Assembly (NCBI GenBank): GCA_000310025.1
Contig: FN649727.1
Coordinates: 8,507,855 to 8,571,854 of the forward strand
Direction: 5' to 3'
Source: Ectocarpus siliculosus
Lineage: Eukaryota > Sar > Phaeophyceae > Ectocarpales > Ectocarpaceae
Length of the DNA stretch: 64,000 nt
Shown in pieces: positions 13,601 through 24,900 of this stretch. The position numbers were made by a program, and so were the translations under genes. How positions within the stretch are numbered: position 1 is the stretch's first letter; each line of letters begins with the position of its first letter. The notes under the pieces are model-generated. The model made no database searches, was not told the origin of the DNA, and saw nothing but the letters and a program-made list of their open reading frames with translations.

Positions 13601-16288
13601 GGAGAGAATCGCGAAAAATAAAGGCCAAAAAAGAAAGAGACACGGAGACGGCGGGAATCGCTTCTTGTCAAGTTGCCCCAGCGTTTACCCTCGCACAACT
13701 TAAACGCTGCTTTAGTGCAATGCTTCTCGTGAGTGCTCGGATTTGGTTGGGTTCTACACGCCAGGCATGTACCGTAACTCGCTTGGCAGTGATCAATTAC
13801 GACGTAGAGCCAAGAAACTAGAAACAAGAGGGCGCCATATTGGTAACAGTTAAAGTGCACATGAAAGGAGTGGACGAAACCCAGTACATGCCATGTGACC
13901 ACTTTCAGGAATCCTCGTTGAACGTTGTACCATACCTGGACAGCACTCTCGTAAAATTCCATGATGGCGGTGAGCTTCTTCATCTCCGGCCGTAGCACCT
14001 GCAAGGGGCACCGTAGATGTTTGTTTAGTGCGTGGAGGGGAGGTGCGAAGCGATCCGATCCGAATTCAACTTTGACAAGAGCACCTTCGTACAAAAAAGC
14101 AACAAACACTAGTATGTAGAAGTAGCAGTCAAGAGCGGCAATATTGGAGTGCGTTTGGGATGTCACAACATTCGAGTGCGTCATGATTCAGTCTTTTAAC
14201 CTTTAAAGCCAGACACTCTCTCCCACAAAACGCTTCCATCTGAGCACCACTGCGACTTCTTCGCCAACCTTCGTCGGACTGCTGCGATGAGGACAGACAC
14301 AACCGAATGTGGCAACGCGAGCTAAATAGCAACCACGCTCTCATTCCCGCACACCTGGCGCTCTCTCATGTTTTAGCGGTAGGAACCGGCAAACCGGAAC
14401 CGGCAAACCGGGTACCGGCAAGGTTAAGCGGGATGCCCTAAAAATAACGGTTACATCTCGTCCTCTGGCACTACAATGAACCGCAAATCTGGGTCCACCC
14501 CAACCGTACGAGGCAGACGCGTGGTTGACCGACCTCGTTGGTGTACATAGCACTCCACCCACGCGACATTACGTGACGTCACCCCGTCCCACCTTGAACG
14601 TGTTCATGTGCAGAGCGGTCTTGTTCGGGTCGCCGCTGCCGCTAACCATCGGGATGGCTCGCGACACGCTCCGGAACGTGTAGAGCACGTTCACGTGCAT
14701 GCGCCCGAACTCCAGCACTTTCTCGAGCTCCCCGATGGCCTGAGACAAGGTACAACATGGAGGGTGGGCAAGGATTGTGCCGTCCAGGGTTTTAGATAAA
14801 CTACATCGCTCCCGACGCTCCAGTCGCCTCAGTAGCCTTTAACCGTCTTGTGTGTCAGCAAAGTTGGATCCTAGAGTTTCCGCTACAACAGCATCGGACG
14901 TTCAAGCTGACGCCTACTAAATAGCTGCTTCATGTACTTTCACGAAACACGTTGGTATCTGCACGCATCACGCTGAAATCACTCGTGCATGGAACCTCGG
15001 TAGAAACAAAGCGACGGCGTGCCTACACAGGCGGCCGTCACCCCCAATGTATGGGATGGCCCCAAGCGATTGTGATGCCCTAATTCCAAACAACATGCGT
15101 CGGGGGGGAGTCGACGTTAGAAGGAATTATGCAGCATATGAAGTAGCAGTCGACCTCCGACCGATGAACGGTCTTTTTTTCATTTCGACATTTTGGCCTC
15201 CAAACATCTTGGATTCAGACCAGATCACAGCCCTTGTTTGCTGCGTAGACTACTCCTGTGCGCACGAGACCTCGGAAGAGAATATTCCCCGCGTTTGTAC
15301 ATACACAACACAACAACAGTCAACACTTCAACCCTCAATATTATAGTCACACACAGATTGTTATGTCCTGTGTGTCAGTCGCGACTCAATACACATCTCT
15401 GTTGACAGGAGAGTTAGTAGAGTGTCATATCCCCATACCTCGACCTCCGAGCCAAGCGCCGTCTTGTAGCCGGCATGGTCCACGTACTGGAGCAAGTTCG
15501 ACTGCGGAGCCACTTCGTAGTCGATGGACTGCGGGGTAGGTTGCACTCTAGGCACGTCATCCTCCAGCTTGAGGGACTGCGATTTGATGGTGTTTTGCGT
15601 GGTTGGCGACGCAACTCAGGTGGGAAACACAAACGTTCGAAAGGAGGGCACACTTCCCACACACGTCACTCAGGTGGTTGGGAACAATCCGCGAACGGGC
15701 CAACTATGTGCACACGGGGGTAGAAAATGTTCGCCCCGACAGGACGATGCTGCTGCTGCTGCTGTTGTTGCAACACCAAACATTGCGGGAAAGGTGTGCT
15801 ACAAATAAGGAGGATACACCCAGTCTTTGTCCATCAATTGATGATCTCGCGCGCAAAATAAATTCCACAACACAGCTAGAAAACGCGCGACTCTTGCGAG
15901 TGCGAGTGCAAACGTGAACAGGCAGGCAACGACGACACGGACGAAAGCTCAATACGGACGGTGTGTTGGTTGCAGCTTGTGCGGAGGCGGGCTCTGTTTC
16001 CTCCCCCGCTGGCTTTTAGGGAGGATGTGCGTTCAGTGCGCAGCAGACACCATTGATGGCCTCATGATCAAACGGTCTCGTGCACAGTTTCTCCGAGAGT
16101 GTATCCTCCCCATGCTCCCCTAACTATACCGGTAACATGGTTGCATTGCTATCGAGAGGTCCGGCAACGGACGCTGTTAGTATAAAGGTATTTTAGTCCC
16201 TTCTGCTCTCTTCATAGCGAACACTTTTTGGCCCTACCTCGAGGCTGAGAACATTGGGATGGAAGACACCCCGGCCATTCTCGGCCAT
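1..16288 (-). CDS. CYFIP: CYFIP/PIR121/Sra-1, WAVE (SCAR) regulatory complex subunit, 3' end off the window
   Basis: This subunit holds the WAVE complex inactive until Rac-GTP binds, and so controls Arp2/3 actin branching. Exons in coding order: 16238-16288, 15439-15576, 14593-14739, 13936-13998, 13486-13593, 12569-12676, 12121-12225, 11580-11686, 11043-11164, 10365-10558, 9320-9568, 8454-8630, 7831-8027, 7235-7372, 6333-6744, 5630-5797, 4927-5019, 3947-4066, 2849-3019, 2318-2398, 1323-1442 and 492-650. They total 3,228 nt (1,076 codons) with phases that agree throughout. Family signatures seen are VLYTFRSVSRAIP, VGPSSTQL, IQFPIEMSFPWI, QRHVQLLGRSVDL and FVGGTHLVAMVRLLG. The start ATG at 16288 has a good context (gccATGG). 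About 230-250 C-terminal residues should lie left of position 1. Oddities: a Gly/Lys-rich insertion at residues ~672-735, a GC-AG intron after exon 6, and an assembly gap in intron 10. The family call is very secure; single borders may be off by a few bases. Confidence 0.96.
1183..1342. repeat. 74-bp tandem repeat across the donor of CYFIP exon 21
   Basis: Units start with gcatgtgctcgatgatcgcg at 1183 and 1257, and a third, diverged start (gcatgtgctctatgatgg) lies at 1331 inside the exon. The period is 74 bp. Each unit includes the last codons of the exon and a donor-like site just inside the intron, so the intron contains copied exon ends. A still more diverged trace may lie near 1108-1140. 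Confidence 0.85.
6333..6744 (-). other. CYFIP exon 15 with Gly/Lys-rich insertion
   Basis: This 412-nt exon carries the conserved block around IQFPIEMSFPWIITEHI and, after it, about 64 residues absent from animal CYFIP. The insert holds a run of about ten glycines, encoded by a (GGC)n tract at 6488-6520, followed by a lysine cluster (KKSKKKGK). The conserved sequence resumes at VLWALDVYNDAAH. The trinucleotide tract is probably length-variable. The insertion sits in a surface loop by comparison with the family; that placement is inference. Confidence 0.85.
8222..8262. mobile_element. Remnant of the palindromic MITE family
   Basis: The string gagctttgaaaatcggt, followed by a G-rich stretch ending in gtg, matches the inner end of the terminal inverted repeat of the full copies at 43415-43622 and 62497-62720. 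Only one end is left. It lies in a CYFIP intron next to a local tandem duplication. Confidence 0.6.
8250..8460. repeat. About 105-bp tandem duplication across the donor of CYFIP exon 12
   Basis: The string aatgcttcgcgggaacct occurs at 8306 and at 8411, and the flanking sequence (atctycagcgayatgta before it, gtacctgg after it) is also duplicated. The second unit overlaps the true exon end and donor at 8448-8454; the first is an intronic copy. Confidence 0.8.
10237..10336. other. Assembly gap (100 N) with poor flanks
   Basis: There are exactly 100 Ns, so the gap size is nominal. From about 9940 to 10236 the sequence is a chain of C, T and A homopolymers unlike anything else in the window. The string gatctcaccgtccc occurs at about 9974 and again at 10357, where it is the true donor of CYFIP exon 10. 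The left flank therefore looks like a low-quality duplicate of the right flank. No exon appears to be lost, since exon 10 joins exon 11 in phase and in family alignment. Confidence 0.9.
10569..10604. repeat. (TTG)n microsatellite in a CYFIP intron
   Basis: An uninterrupted TTG run sits just upstream (in gene orientation) of exon 10. A shorter tract of the same kind lies at about 2510-2531. Both are intronic. Confidence 0.9.
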
Positions 16289-18761
16289 GGCTCAGCCGTT
16301 TCTCTTCCCCACTTTTGCGGAGCCAAGCAGAGCCAGCCTTGTGCAGTTCCGGCCTCGCCTGCTTGCTGCTCTGCTGCTGTTTTCGCTAACGGCACCCTGC
16401 ACCGCGCCATGCACGACCCGCTTGTGAAGCGATGGGGCACCCGCAACTGCTGCAGGGATACGAGAGCCAAATTGTCATTCCACGGAGCCACCACTCCTTC
16501 TCCAAGGTATCGCCACTTCGCCACACACAGAGCGAGAGCACTACTGCTGTACAGGCCGTTGTGAGATGGAGAACGACAGGAATGAAGAGGTGGGGTGTTG
16601 GGTTAATGTGTAGCTGTGGGGTTGTGGCGGCTGGTGGCGTCTGATCGGAAACGTTGAGACATTTTCAAAGTCTGGCCGCTTGGTGAAGTGTAACTCAAGA
16701 TTTTCTCTTCTCTAGTCTTCAGTACACTTCGAGCCTTCGAGAAATCGTCTCAGACATGGAGATACTGCTGTATTTACTTTGTAGTAGTCTGAAGATGTCC
16801 TGCGTCCTGCTCTCTGCCGCTCTCAGAGGACCTTCAAACGTTCCTAATGCAGATGCCTTCCTAAGATGCAGGCTAACTGCCCGAAAAGGGCACACATTGC
16901 GAAATACTCCGAGTACCAAAGAAAAGTATATCTCTGAACAACATGGCAAATGTTGAAGGAAACTACACCGCGTATTGTAGTACAATACAAGATGTGGGAC
17001 GGTACAGTACTACAGTAATACTGCTGTCCTGTACTGTAACTCCCTCCCCTTCTTCTGCGTACGACAATCTATGGCACGGAAGACCAACGACTTTACTGCG
17101 ACGCTCTAACCGCAATATCCCACCAGATTTGCGATTATGTCTCACTTGCTCGCGCTCACATTCCACAACAGGTGGCGAACTGTGTGGCCCCCCTGTCTCC
17201 TTCACGGCACTCCTGCTGCATGGTACATGGTACATACTGCATACATTAGGAGAAAAACAAAACACAAGAGTGATCGCTTTCTGCAAAAAATCACTCCAGC
17301 CAGTACCAGTCTCCCAAGTTGACGCAGCGGAGAACTTTTTGATCCTCGGCCAGCTCAATTATAGCTGCACTCAAGAGCAGTGGATGATGGCGGTTTTGCG
17401 CACTGGTACATTTGCGGTACACTTGTAAGAAACAGGAATCTGCAGCAGTACAATACAGCGTTCATCCTCTTACGGCGTTCTTCGACCATGTCGCGTTTTT
17501 TTGTTCACGGGTGCAAGTACCAAAGGCATGAATTAGGCCAGCACGGAAGAGGGACGAACCGTAGAATTTATTCGAGCGAAGCGAGATTTCTAATCTGGCC
17601 TGAAGTCTCGCCGCAATATAACGCTCCATCAAGAAAAAATAGTTTCTGCGTCTGTTCGCTTTATCTAGGTTTAGAATATAATGTACATCACTTAAGGGGA
17701 GACCGCAGCACTAAGCAGATTGCTGCTGCAGAACACACGCACAGCAGACAACACACGCACATCGGCCACAGCGAGCACAGCGGGCAAAGCAGGCACAGCG
17801 AGCGACAACATACAGCAGCTAGCGAAATAGAGGATGTAGCTGCTGTGAGCGCATGGCTATTGAACGAATAGAGGGAGAGGGTGCAGCCGCTGTGAGCTCA
17901 TGGCAGTTGAACGAATAGAGAAATCAAGCATTCGATTCCTTCAGACGTGTACCTTTCTACGTCTACTGCTGCGAACCAGCCGCCCCAGACGTAGTTTCTA
18001 GCAGTCAAGCCGAAGGATGTTTGTTGGCGTCCCGAGTGTTGGGTGTACAGGCGCAGAGATGGATGAGCTATTGAAGGCGCGACGGTCTGCAACCAAACTT
18101 CTTGCAGACCGCAGACCGTGACAAGTTCACCCGCCCGTCTGTTGAACGCCCACACACAATTTGTCAAAAGGAGAATCGCGTGTCCGAGAGTAGCGTGGCC
18201 CACGCCACCAGTCATTGTCTTTGGCCGCGTTGTGTGTGGTGGTACTATAACAGGTGATCGTGTGTGACGTGTGCCATGCTGCCACCAGTGTTCTATCTAT
18301 CTACAATAATGTGAGCCTCGCAGCAGCAGTGTGTGCAATGATGATGAATGATGAATGCATAATCATACATGCAGCATGGGGGTTTTGACTTGCAACTGAC
18401 CGGCTCTCTTCCACCTGCGGTACCCCTCGCAATCACACGGACGTCCTCCCGTGGACGCACACGTCTGACGACAGTTACATCTATCAGCTGTCGCTCGTTG
18501 TAGCGACAGCTATACTATTTTTACTCCATGGGCGATTCCAGAAAGTTATCATATCATCACAGGGGACTGACTACCCGTTTGAGAGTTTCGTACTTCTTTA
18601 GCATGGGGTGTTGAAGCCTTTACTACTGTCGCTGACAGCAAGCAGTACATGCATGAGTGTTGCGCATAGATGGCGTAGTGTGTCAAGAAAATCATTCGCG
18701 AACCGAAGGTGGTGTCTGCTCTCTCCTGTTCGTTCTGTTCGTTCGATGACGCTTGAACCAG
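16289..18761. other. Divergent intergenic region between CYFIP and the TTC1-like gene
   Basis: The region should hold both promoters and the missing first exon of the TTC1-like gene. No convincing coding exon was found. Notable content: several ACTGCTGT octamers, a GCACAG-rich stretch at about 17735-17800, and a 47-bp duplication at 17835-17922. No clear TATA box or other core element could be assigned. Confidence 0.6.
17835..17922. repeat. 47-bp direct duplication
   Basis: Two units share gctgtgagc, catggc and ttgaacgaatagag, beginning near 17841 and 17888. They differ at a few positions. The duplication is in the CYFIP/TTC1 spacer and has no evident coding role. Confidence 0.75.
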
Positions 18762-21227
18762 CAGGCACCACTGGAGGCCGGGGAGGACGGCACCTTTGAC
18801 GTCGGAGACGCTTCGCCGCCCCCGTCGCCACCCAAACGCGTTGGAAGTGCCCGTAGAACACAAAACGCGACTGCGACTACTGTGTCTACGGCCCCGGCAA
18901 CCGATGGCGACCCTTGTGGCTCGCCACCAATAAAAGACGACTGGGAAAAAGTGGATCTGGACGGGGCCGACGAGGGACTGCCGCCTCCTGCAGGCAACGC
19001 TAGCCAGGGGAGAGAAGCAGGGGCGCCACCATCGGCACCGGAATACGCACAGGAAGACTTCCAAGACGCGGTTGAAACGCAAGACGAAAGCGCTACCCAA
19101 CAGGCCGGAACCGGAGCCACGACCACGGAAGACGGCACCAGTTGTTGTGTAGACGATTCGCCGGGCAAGGCTTGCGGGCAAGCAGCGCGGGTCGAAAGCT
19201 CGGCCGCCGCACCACCGCATGCTGTTGTGGAGCAGCGGCCACCAGGGTTGGGCGGGAGGGTGAACGTGATCGCTTCGGGGCTGGCCAACGTGCGACTGCC
19301 GATGGGATACGGCAGACAAATGCGGCAGGACGAGGAGGATGGTCTGGTAGACAGTGATGGAGAAGAGCAGTTCCACGATGCCCAAGACAGCGGCCCTGGC
19401 GTGGTGAAGGACGCGACCAAGGCCCGAGAGATGAAGGAGGCGGGCAACGAGTGAGGCGTTTCCCTTTGTGGTACAGTGCTTGGGGGGTGTATGTACAGTA
19501 CTTCGTGAAGCGTGTCCCTGAAGCAGTGAACGGGGCTTGGCCGCACGTGGGTCCCTGCATGCGTTCCGCCGCCTTGAAAAAGCTGTTGAGCAATCGCTTC
19601 ATTTTGCCCGCTGCCTGGTACAGAACCGCCTTCTATTTCACAACCGAAACCCGAGCAGAGCAGTAGTGAACCCGGCTACCGGACAGTCAACAGAGACCCA
19701 CCTCGCATAAAGAATCGAATCACTCACACCCCCATCGCTTGCTCGTGCCGCGCGGCGGCGGGTGCTTGTCACGAACGGGCAATACGGCAATACATGTATC
19801 AGACACTACAAGAACGGAGAGTTCGAAGACGCGGTCGACTACTACACCATGGCACTCCACTACTGTCCGGAGGACGAGGCGCACAAGAAGGACAGGGCTG
19901 TGTTCCTCGCTAACCGCGCTCAGGGCCACCTCCGATTGGAAGAGGTGGGTTCGACTGCTGTGCGCCGTGAACGATGTTGTGTGTCTACACACTACTGCTC
20001 AAAGCAGTAGGTGTGGTCCGTTAATCGATACCCTGAGACACTGGTATTGTTGGTCAGCAGCACTCTGCTCCATTGGGTTTGTTGGACAGTTAATCCGGCA
20101 GGTTTTCATCGTACCCGTTGCTTGATGGTGGGCTTCGTTTGCCTCGATCCTACCCGCTCCTTTTCGTTTGTCCTGATCCCTGTTCCACACTCCTTTGCCG
20201 GTGTCAGTACGAAACGGTGGTGGAAGACTGCACGGCTGCGCTAGAGCTCGACCCAAGCTACGTGAAGGCGCTCTTGCGACGAGCGCAAGCCAATGAGCAC
20301 CTTGAGAAGTACGACATGGCACTGGAAGGTGCGAACGACCGATTCTCCACCAAAAATATAACGGTGGTTCCGGAACCCGCAACTCCGTAGTCTTGGTACA
20401 ATATTCTAAGACGTGGGTCGTCTCGACAGCGAAGGGTCTAACAGGCACGAGTGTTCGACCCTCTAGTTGTTAACCTGCAGCAGCTTGGCAGGCCATTAAC
20501 TTTTTTTTTTTTGCGGTAACCGTCCGTTGGTATGCTTTTTTCTTCGTAACAGACGCGAAGGAGTTGCTAAAGCTTGATCCGAGTCTCCGCTTGGCGAAGG
20601 AGAGCGTGCCGAGGTTGGAGAAGCTTCACAACGACAAGAACGAGAAAATGAAAGAAGAAGCAATCGGTGAGTCTTTTTCCGTCAATGTACCGATCGTATG
20701 TTCACGAAACACGAACGGCTTGGGCTTTGGCGTGCGGTTTCGTGCAAAATTCGCTTGCGGGCCCTCGTGCACTCACTGATGGGGAGCGCGTACCACGGTG
20801 CAACGGGTCGTCTTTTGACTGGATATTTTTTTCGGCATCTAGAGAATGTTTATCCCGGTCGAGCCATCGCCTGTTATCCCGGAAACATGCAACTGGTATA
20901 GGCCCTCAATAGGCTTTGAATCGGACATGCTCGTTCGTTCGTTCAAGTTTGTTTCGCTTGGCCTGCTTTGGGCAAGATCGTTTTTGGTTGCTCCGTACCC
21001 GTCGCTGTGATGAAACGTACTGGAATATCTCTCACGGCGTGTTGGAAGCAATACCTATGGCAAGCTGTCCCTACTCAATTGTCTGCTGCTGCTATGTGTT
21101 TTGATGCATAGGTAAGCTGAAAGACCTCGGCAATGCCCTGCTTGGGAACTTCGGCTTGAGCACGGACAACTTCAAGATGAAACAAGACCCAAACACGGGC
21201 TCCTATAGCATCAATTTTGAGAGATGA
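18762..21227 (+). CDS. TTC1: TTC1-like tetratricopeptide-repeat protein, first exon not found
   Basis: TTC1 proteins are cytosolic TPR adaptors that bind chaperones (Hsp90/Hsp70 tails) and Ras/G-protein partners. Exons read: 18762-19450, 19803-19944, 20208-20328, 20553-20666 and 21112-21227 (stop TGA), 1,182 nt with consistent phases, 393 residues. The first exon encodes an acidic, disordered N-terminal region with no domain, ending in [12 protein letters not shown] units follow ([19 protein letters not shown], then [20 protein letters not shown], then [17 protein letters not shown]). The C-terminus [20 protein letters not shown] followed by YSINFER is diagnostic of TTC1. An in-frame stop sits just before the first exon listed and no ATG lies in its 5' part, so a short upstream exon with the start codon must exist and end in phase 0. 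Confidence 0.93.
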
Positions 21228-22862
21228 TTGCCAAGCAATCCCCTTAGCGACGTCACGTAATGCTTATTTTGGGGGAGTCCCAGCTTCCAGCTTAGGTTTT
21301 TCTCTGTCATAGTGTACCTTTTTGACAGTCGCAGCATACCCTAGGTGTTGCCGTAGCGTCGGTGGGCATCTTGTGTAGGCGTGTAGCTGGTTTGTGGGAA
21401 TGATTTTGTGTGCACCGGCCACATATAATGCGTACGCCCGTGCCCCTCTTGAAACGCCAATGAGACTTGTTCGAGGTTAAGCTTAAACGTCACGATTGCC
21501 TAGTGTAAATTTTTGTGGTGCTTGTAAGGTGCATGCTGGAAGCTGTTTTCGAGAGGGCGAGATCGAGAGAATGGATTGACGCAAGAAGCTTGATGTCGTA
21601 GCCGTGCCTTCCTTCAATGTGGCCATAGTTTGTTGTGGTGTGTTGTGGAGATGTACTTGGTTTGCGTACTCTGTAAAACGCAGTATCCCATGCCCCAATT
21701 TCCATGAACCTGCTTCTGGGCGAATGGGTCTGGGCATTTTGACACAACTGACAAGTGTGGGGGTTCCACTGAGGGAGGAAGCAGGTACTGAGGACATTGA
21801 CCGAGACGTTTGAAAATAAATGAAACTTGTGTTTTTTCCCCTCTGCCCTTCATGATGACCCTGCTGTGAAGCAACCCTGGCAAAAAAACGGCACAAAGCG
21901 AATAACACTGGCTGATAGCAGTGGTGTCCCGGAGCAAAGAGAACATGCATCAGAAAAGACTTGATGGTCACAGAGCACAGAGCGAACAGCAAACAAACTT
22001 GAACTTGAACCTCAGGGGACACGCAGAGGGCGCACGACCTCTGGCAATCTCACAGTCCCGGTGGCTGGGTCACACCGCACACGGCTGGAGGGAAAGTCGA
22101 AAGTCGAAGACAAGACAGGCACACAGGCACTGCTAGAGTATGGCCGACGGGAACAACGATGCCATCTTGCTATGAGAGAGTGCTGGGCACGACACGACAA
22201 GATGCCTTACTTCGGGATGTAGAACTCATCGACAATCCACATGAGGTATGCTATGCATACCACTGACCACTGAGCGTAAGAATGGGTAGTCTTTCTGTGT
22301 GTGTTTTTATGTATTCGTCCGCACTTGTGTTCGCACACAAAACAGCTGTAGGTGTGTGGAGCCGAGTCCACACCCAGGCTAGAGGGCACCGATATGTACG
22401 TAGCTAAGCTGTGGCATATGCTTATCCAACCAACCAAATCCAGGGTTAGGGTTATGCCCATGCTCTCGAAAGAATAACAGAAGGGCCTTGTTGCGTTTGG
22501 TTGCAGGTCACCGAGTCAGGGAGGACCTCGAGTTATTTTCCACCTCTGGTGTTGTTTGAAACCCTACCAAGCAAAGTTCCACGCAGTACACACGGATGTC
22601 TGCACACAACAGCGAGATATCTTGCATTTTTGTATGTTGCCGCACACCCGACTCTGGTACTGTTTTAGCAACAGTTGTTCAAGCCATCTCGCGAGACAGC
22701 AGTCTCGATTTGTGGTAAACCTGCATTGCGTGACACTACTGCTGTATGGCAAGCAAGGCTTAGGACTCGATACGCGCCTTGTGCATTGTGTACGTACTCG
22801 CCGCTCCTATTTCTTGTCGCCACGAGTGATGCATCTGTAGCAATAAAAACGAGACCTTTTGC
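21228..22862. other. Spacer between the TTC1-like and dioxygenase-like genes
   Basis: This should contain the TTC1-like 3' UTR and the promoter of the next gene. A CCCTAA-type repeat (about three units) is at 22440-22456. One ACTGCTGT octamer is at about 22738. No credible exon was seen, although an extra 5' exon of the downstream gene cannot be excluded. Confidence 0.5.
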
Positions 22863-24900
22863 ATGTGCGCACAGGCGAAGACGTTCTGGCTGCCTGCCGA
22901 TGCTTGTCCGGCAACCTCCTTGGAGAAGATCGCGAAGGCCATCTTCGACTTTCACGTCGCCAATAAACAACACATCGGCCAGCAAGATTCAGCCCCCACG
23001 GGTCCCGTTGGCTCCACGCCATCTGCAGTAGCACATGGCGAAAACATCCCATGCCGAGATAAGCCTGGCGTCGTCCGTCGTGACACAAGCTCCCGTACCG
23101 GCTGTGTTGAGTCCGGGGCGGAGTGGTGGGTTCAGCAAAGAGAAGAAGGCCGTCATGCAAGCCTGGGGATGCCATTCCATTGGGATAAAGACGAGCAGAT
23201 GCTGGAGCAAGAGGGGCTGGTCGTGTGCCCGGCGGTGTCGACGGTGACGTACTTGACGGGGTACGGTGCGCCGACAGTTGTGCTTGAGGTACGAGATCGG
23301 GTACTCTTGAGTTAGGGTCTCGTAAATATCTTTCTTTCTTTGTGGATCTGAGCGTTATGGAGTGAAGCGGCAGCTTGAGTACAGACAAAACTGTTTTTTT
23401 GAACTCTCCTAGTTTTACGAATACATACCTCATCGAATGTCATGCTATGAAGAGTATCGCCGATATCGCTCGCCGCGTTGTGACCGCGCTGTGATTGGCT
23501 GTCCCCCACCTCCCCGTTGTTGGGGCGGTTTGACCCCATCTTGAGGGCGCTGTATGCACGCCCGCTTGCTTTGCAACCAACTGCTGTGGCGGTGTCGCGA
23601 AGAAAGACGGAGCTACTGTTGTAGGTACGTCGTAGTCCGTATGGATTGCAATAGCGCCAATACTAGCCCGATGTTGTGACCATGTTCCCTCGACGCAATA
23701 TCTTGTGACTACATGTACCTCTGCTCCAGCTTCATGTGCTTAGGATGGACGCAAACCGGAGTCCATGATTAACGCTCGATTCACTTGTCACGCTCCCCAA
23801 CACTTCCCCATAAGGCCCGGGCAACAGGCAGCCGGACGGTAGAAGAGGGAGATATCAACCAAACATTTGTGAGCTACCCGGCGCTCTTCAAACACCTCGC
23901 TTTCGACGGTGGCTTTTTGCACGGGGTGCCAGAGCAGCTCATGCGAACTGGAGATCGACGCATCAGCGGTAAAGTAGGGAGGGACGGTGAGCGACGAGAG
24001 GCTCAGGGCGGCAACGACAACCATGGCATCCGCTCCCGGATATCCCTTCTTTCTTTGAACGGCACAGTAAGTATTCTGCGGTAGCAGGATTCTCAACAAG
24101 GCAGCACTAGGACAGCCAACAACGTATAACTCGCGAACTTGGTTGAAGTACGTCGCCCGTGCAAGGTGTGGTGGAATCAGCAGTAGAAGACTTTACGCAT
24201 TCGCGAGGTACATAGCTTCACACGAGATTTTTTGTCCGAATTCTCACTGACGCCCCAACTCCCTTTTCGACTGACAACCGTTTCGTTTTCATGTTATTAA
24301 TACCTCTCCATTTCCTTTGTTCCTTGCGACGGTTCTCTTGCCCAGCGTCGTGGACAAGGGCGGATGCGTGTGACCCTCCTCGTGAACGTTTGGCTGTCTC
24401 ACAAACCAAAGGGAATCACATCGCTTCCGGCAGATGTTGCAGGGTCTCTCAGCAACATCAGCGTCCCGCTGTGCTTCGACAGGCCAGGTGATTTTGTCCC
24501 CGTGCCGGTTGAGAAGGAGAAGGAAACCCAACCTAACCAGGAAGAGGATGGAGTGTCCGTCCGGGGGACGAACTCATCGAGCATGCTTTTGAACGTCCCG
24601 CTTGGGCCGACTCTTCTCCTTGAAGTGCGAGCCCCTACACCTGAGAGGCTGTCGACGGGGGGTTTCAAAGAGGACCACTCGTTCGCGTTGGTGTATGCAG
24701 AAGGCAGCCATTCTCGCATCTCGACCGTGCAGGCGGGGGAAGTGGGCGGGGCTGCGCATACCACGGGCTCACGGAGAGCATGTGACCACGACCGACCGGA
24801 GCCTTGCGATGTTGAAAGAGATAAGCTTGCCGAAAGGGTTGGAAGGAAACATGGGGACAGGGTCGAAAGATCACCACGAAAAAGAAAACACGAAATGTAA
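22863..24900 (+). CDS. Putative 2OG-Fe(II) dioxygenase-like protein
   Basis: The exact family is not recognised. Exons: 22863-23288, 23815-23973, 24346-24900, 1,140 nt, 379 residues, all phase 0. The key residues follow the double-stranded beta-helix dioxygenase order: HWDKD (His106, Asp108) as first iron ligands, FLHGVP (His178) as distal iron ligand, and R-x-R-V-T-L-L-V-N-V-W (Arg201/203) as the 2-oxoglutarate-binding arginine strand. The lead-in GAEWWVQ and the strand STVTYLTGYGAPTVVLE support a folded core. The last ~60 residues are charged and low in conserved features; the true 3' end might use another frame by splicing. The ATG at 22863 is the first in frame, but the site cgcacag just after it could be a splice acceptor. 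Substrate unknown. It lies 1.6 kb downstream of the TTC1-like gene on the same strand. Confidence 0.68.

Noticed and set aside
18692-19546. 284-codon minus-strand frame opposite the TTC1-like first exon
   Set aside because: The plus strand holds the spliced, family-matched gene; the antisense frame is a composition artefact.
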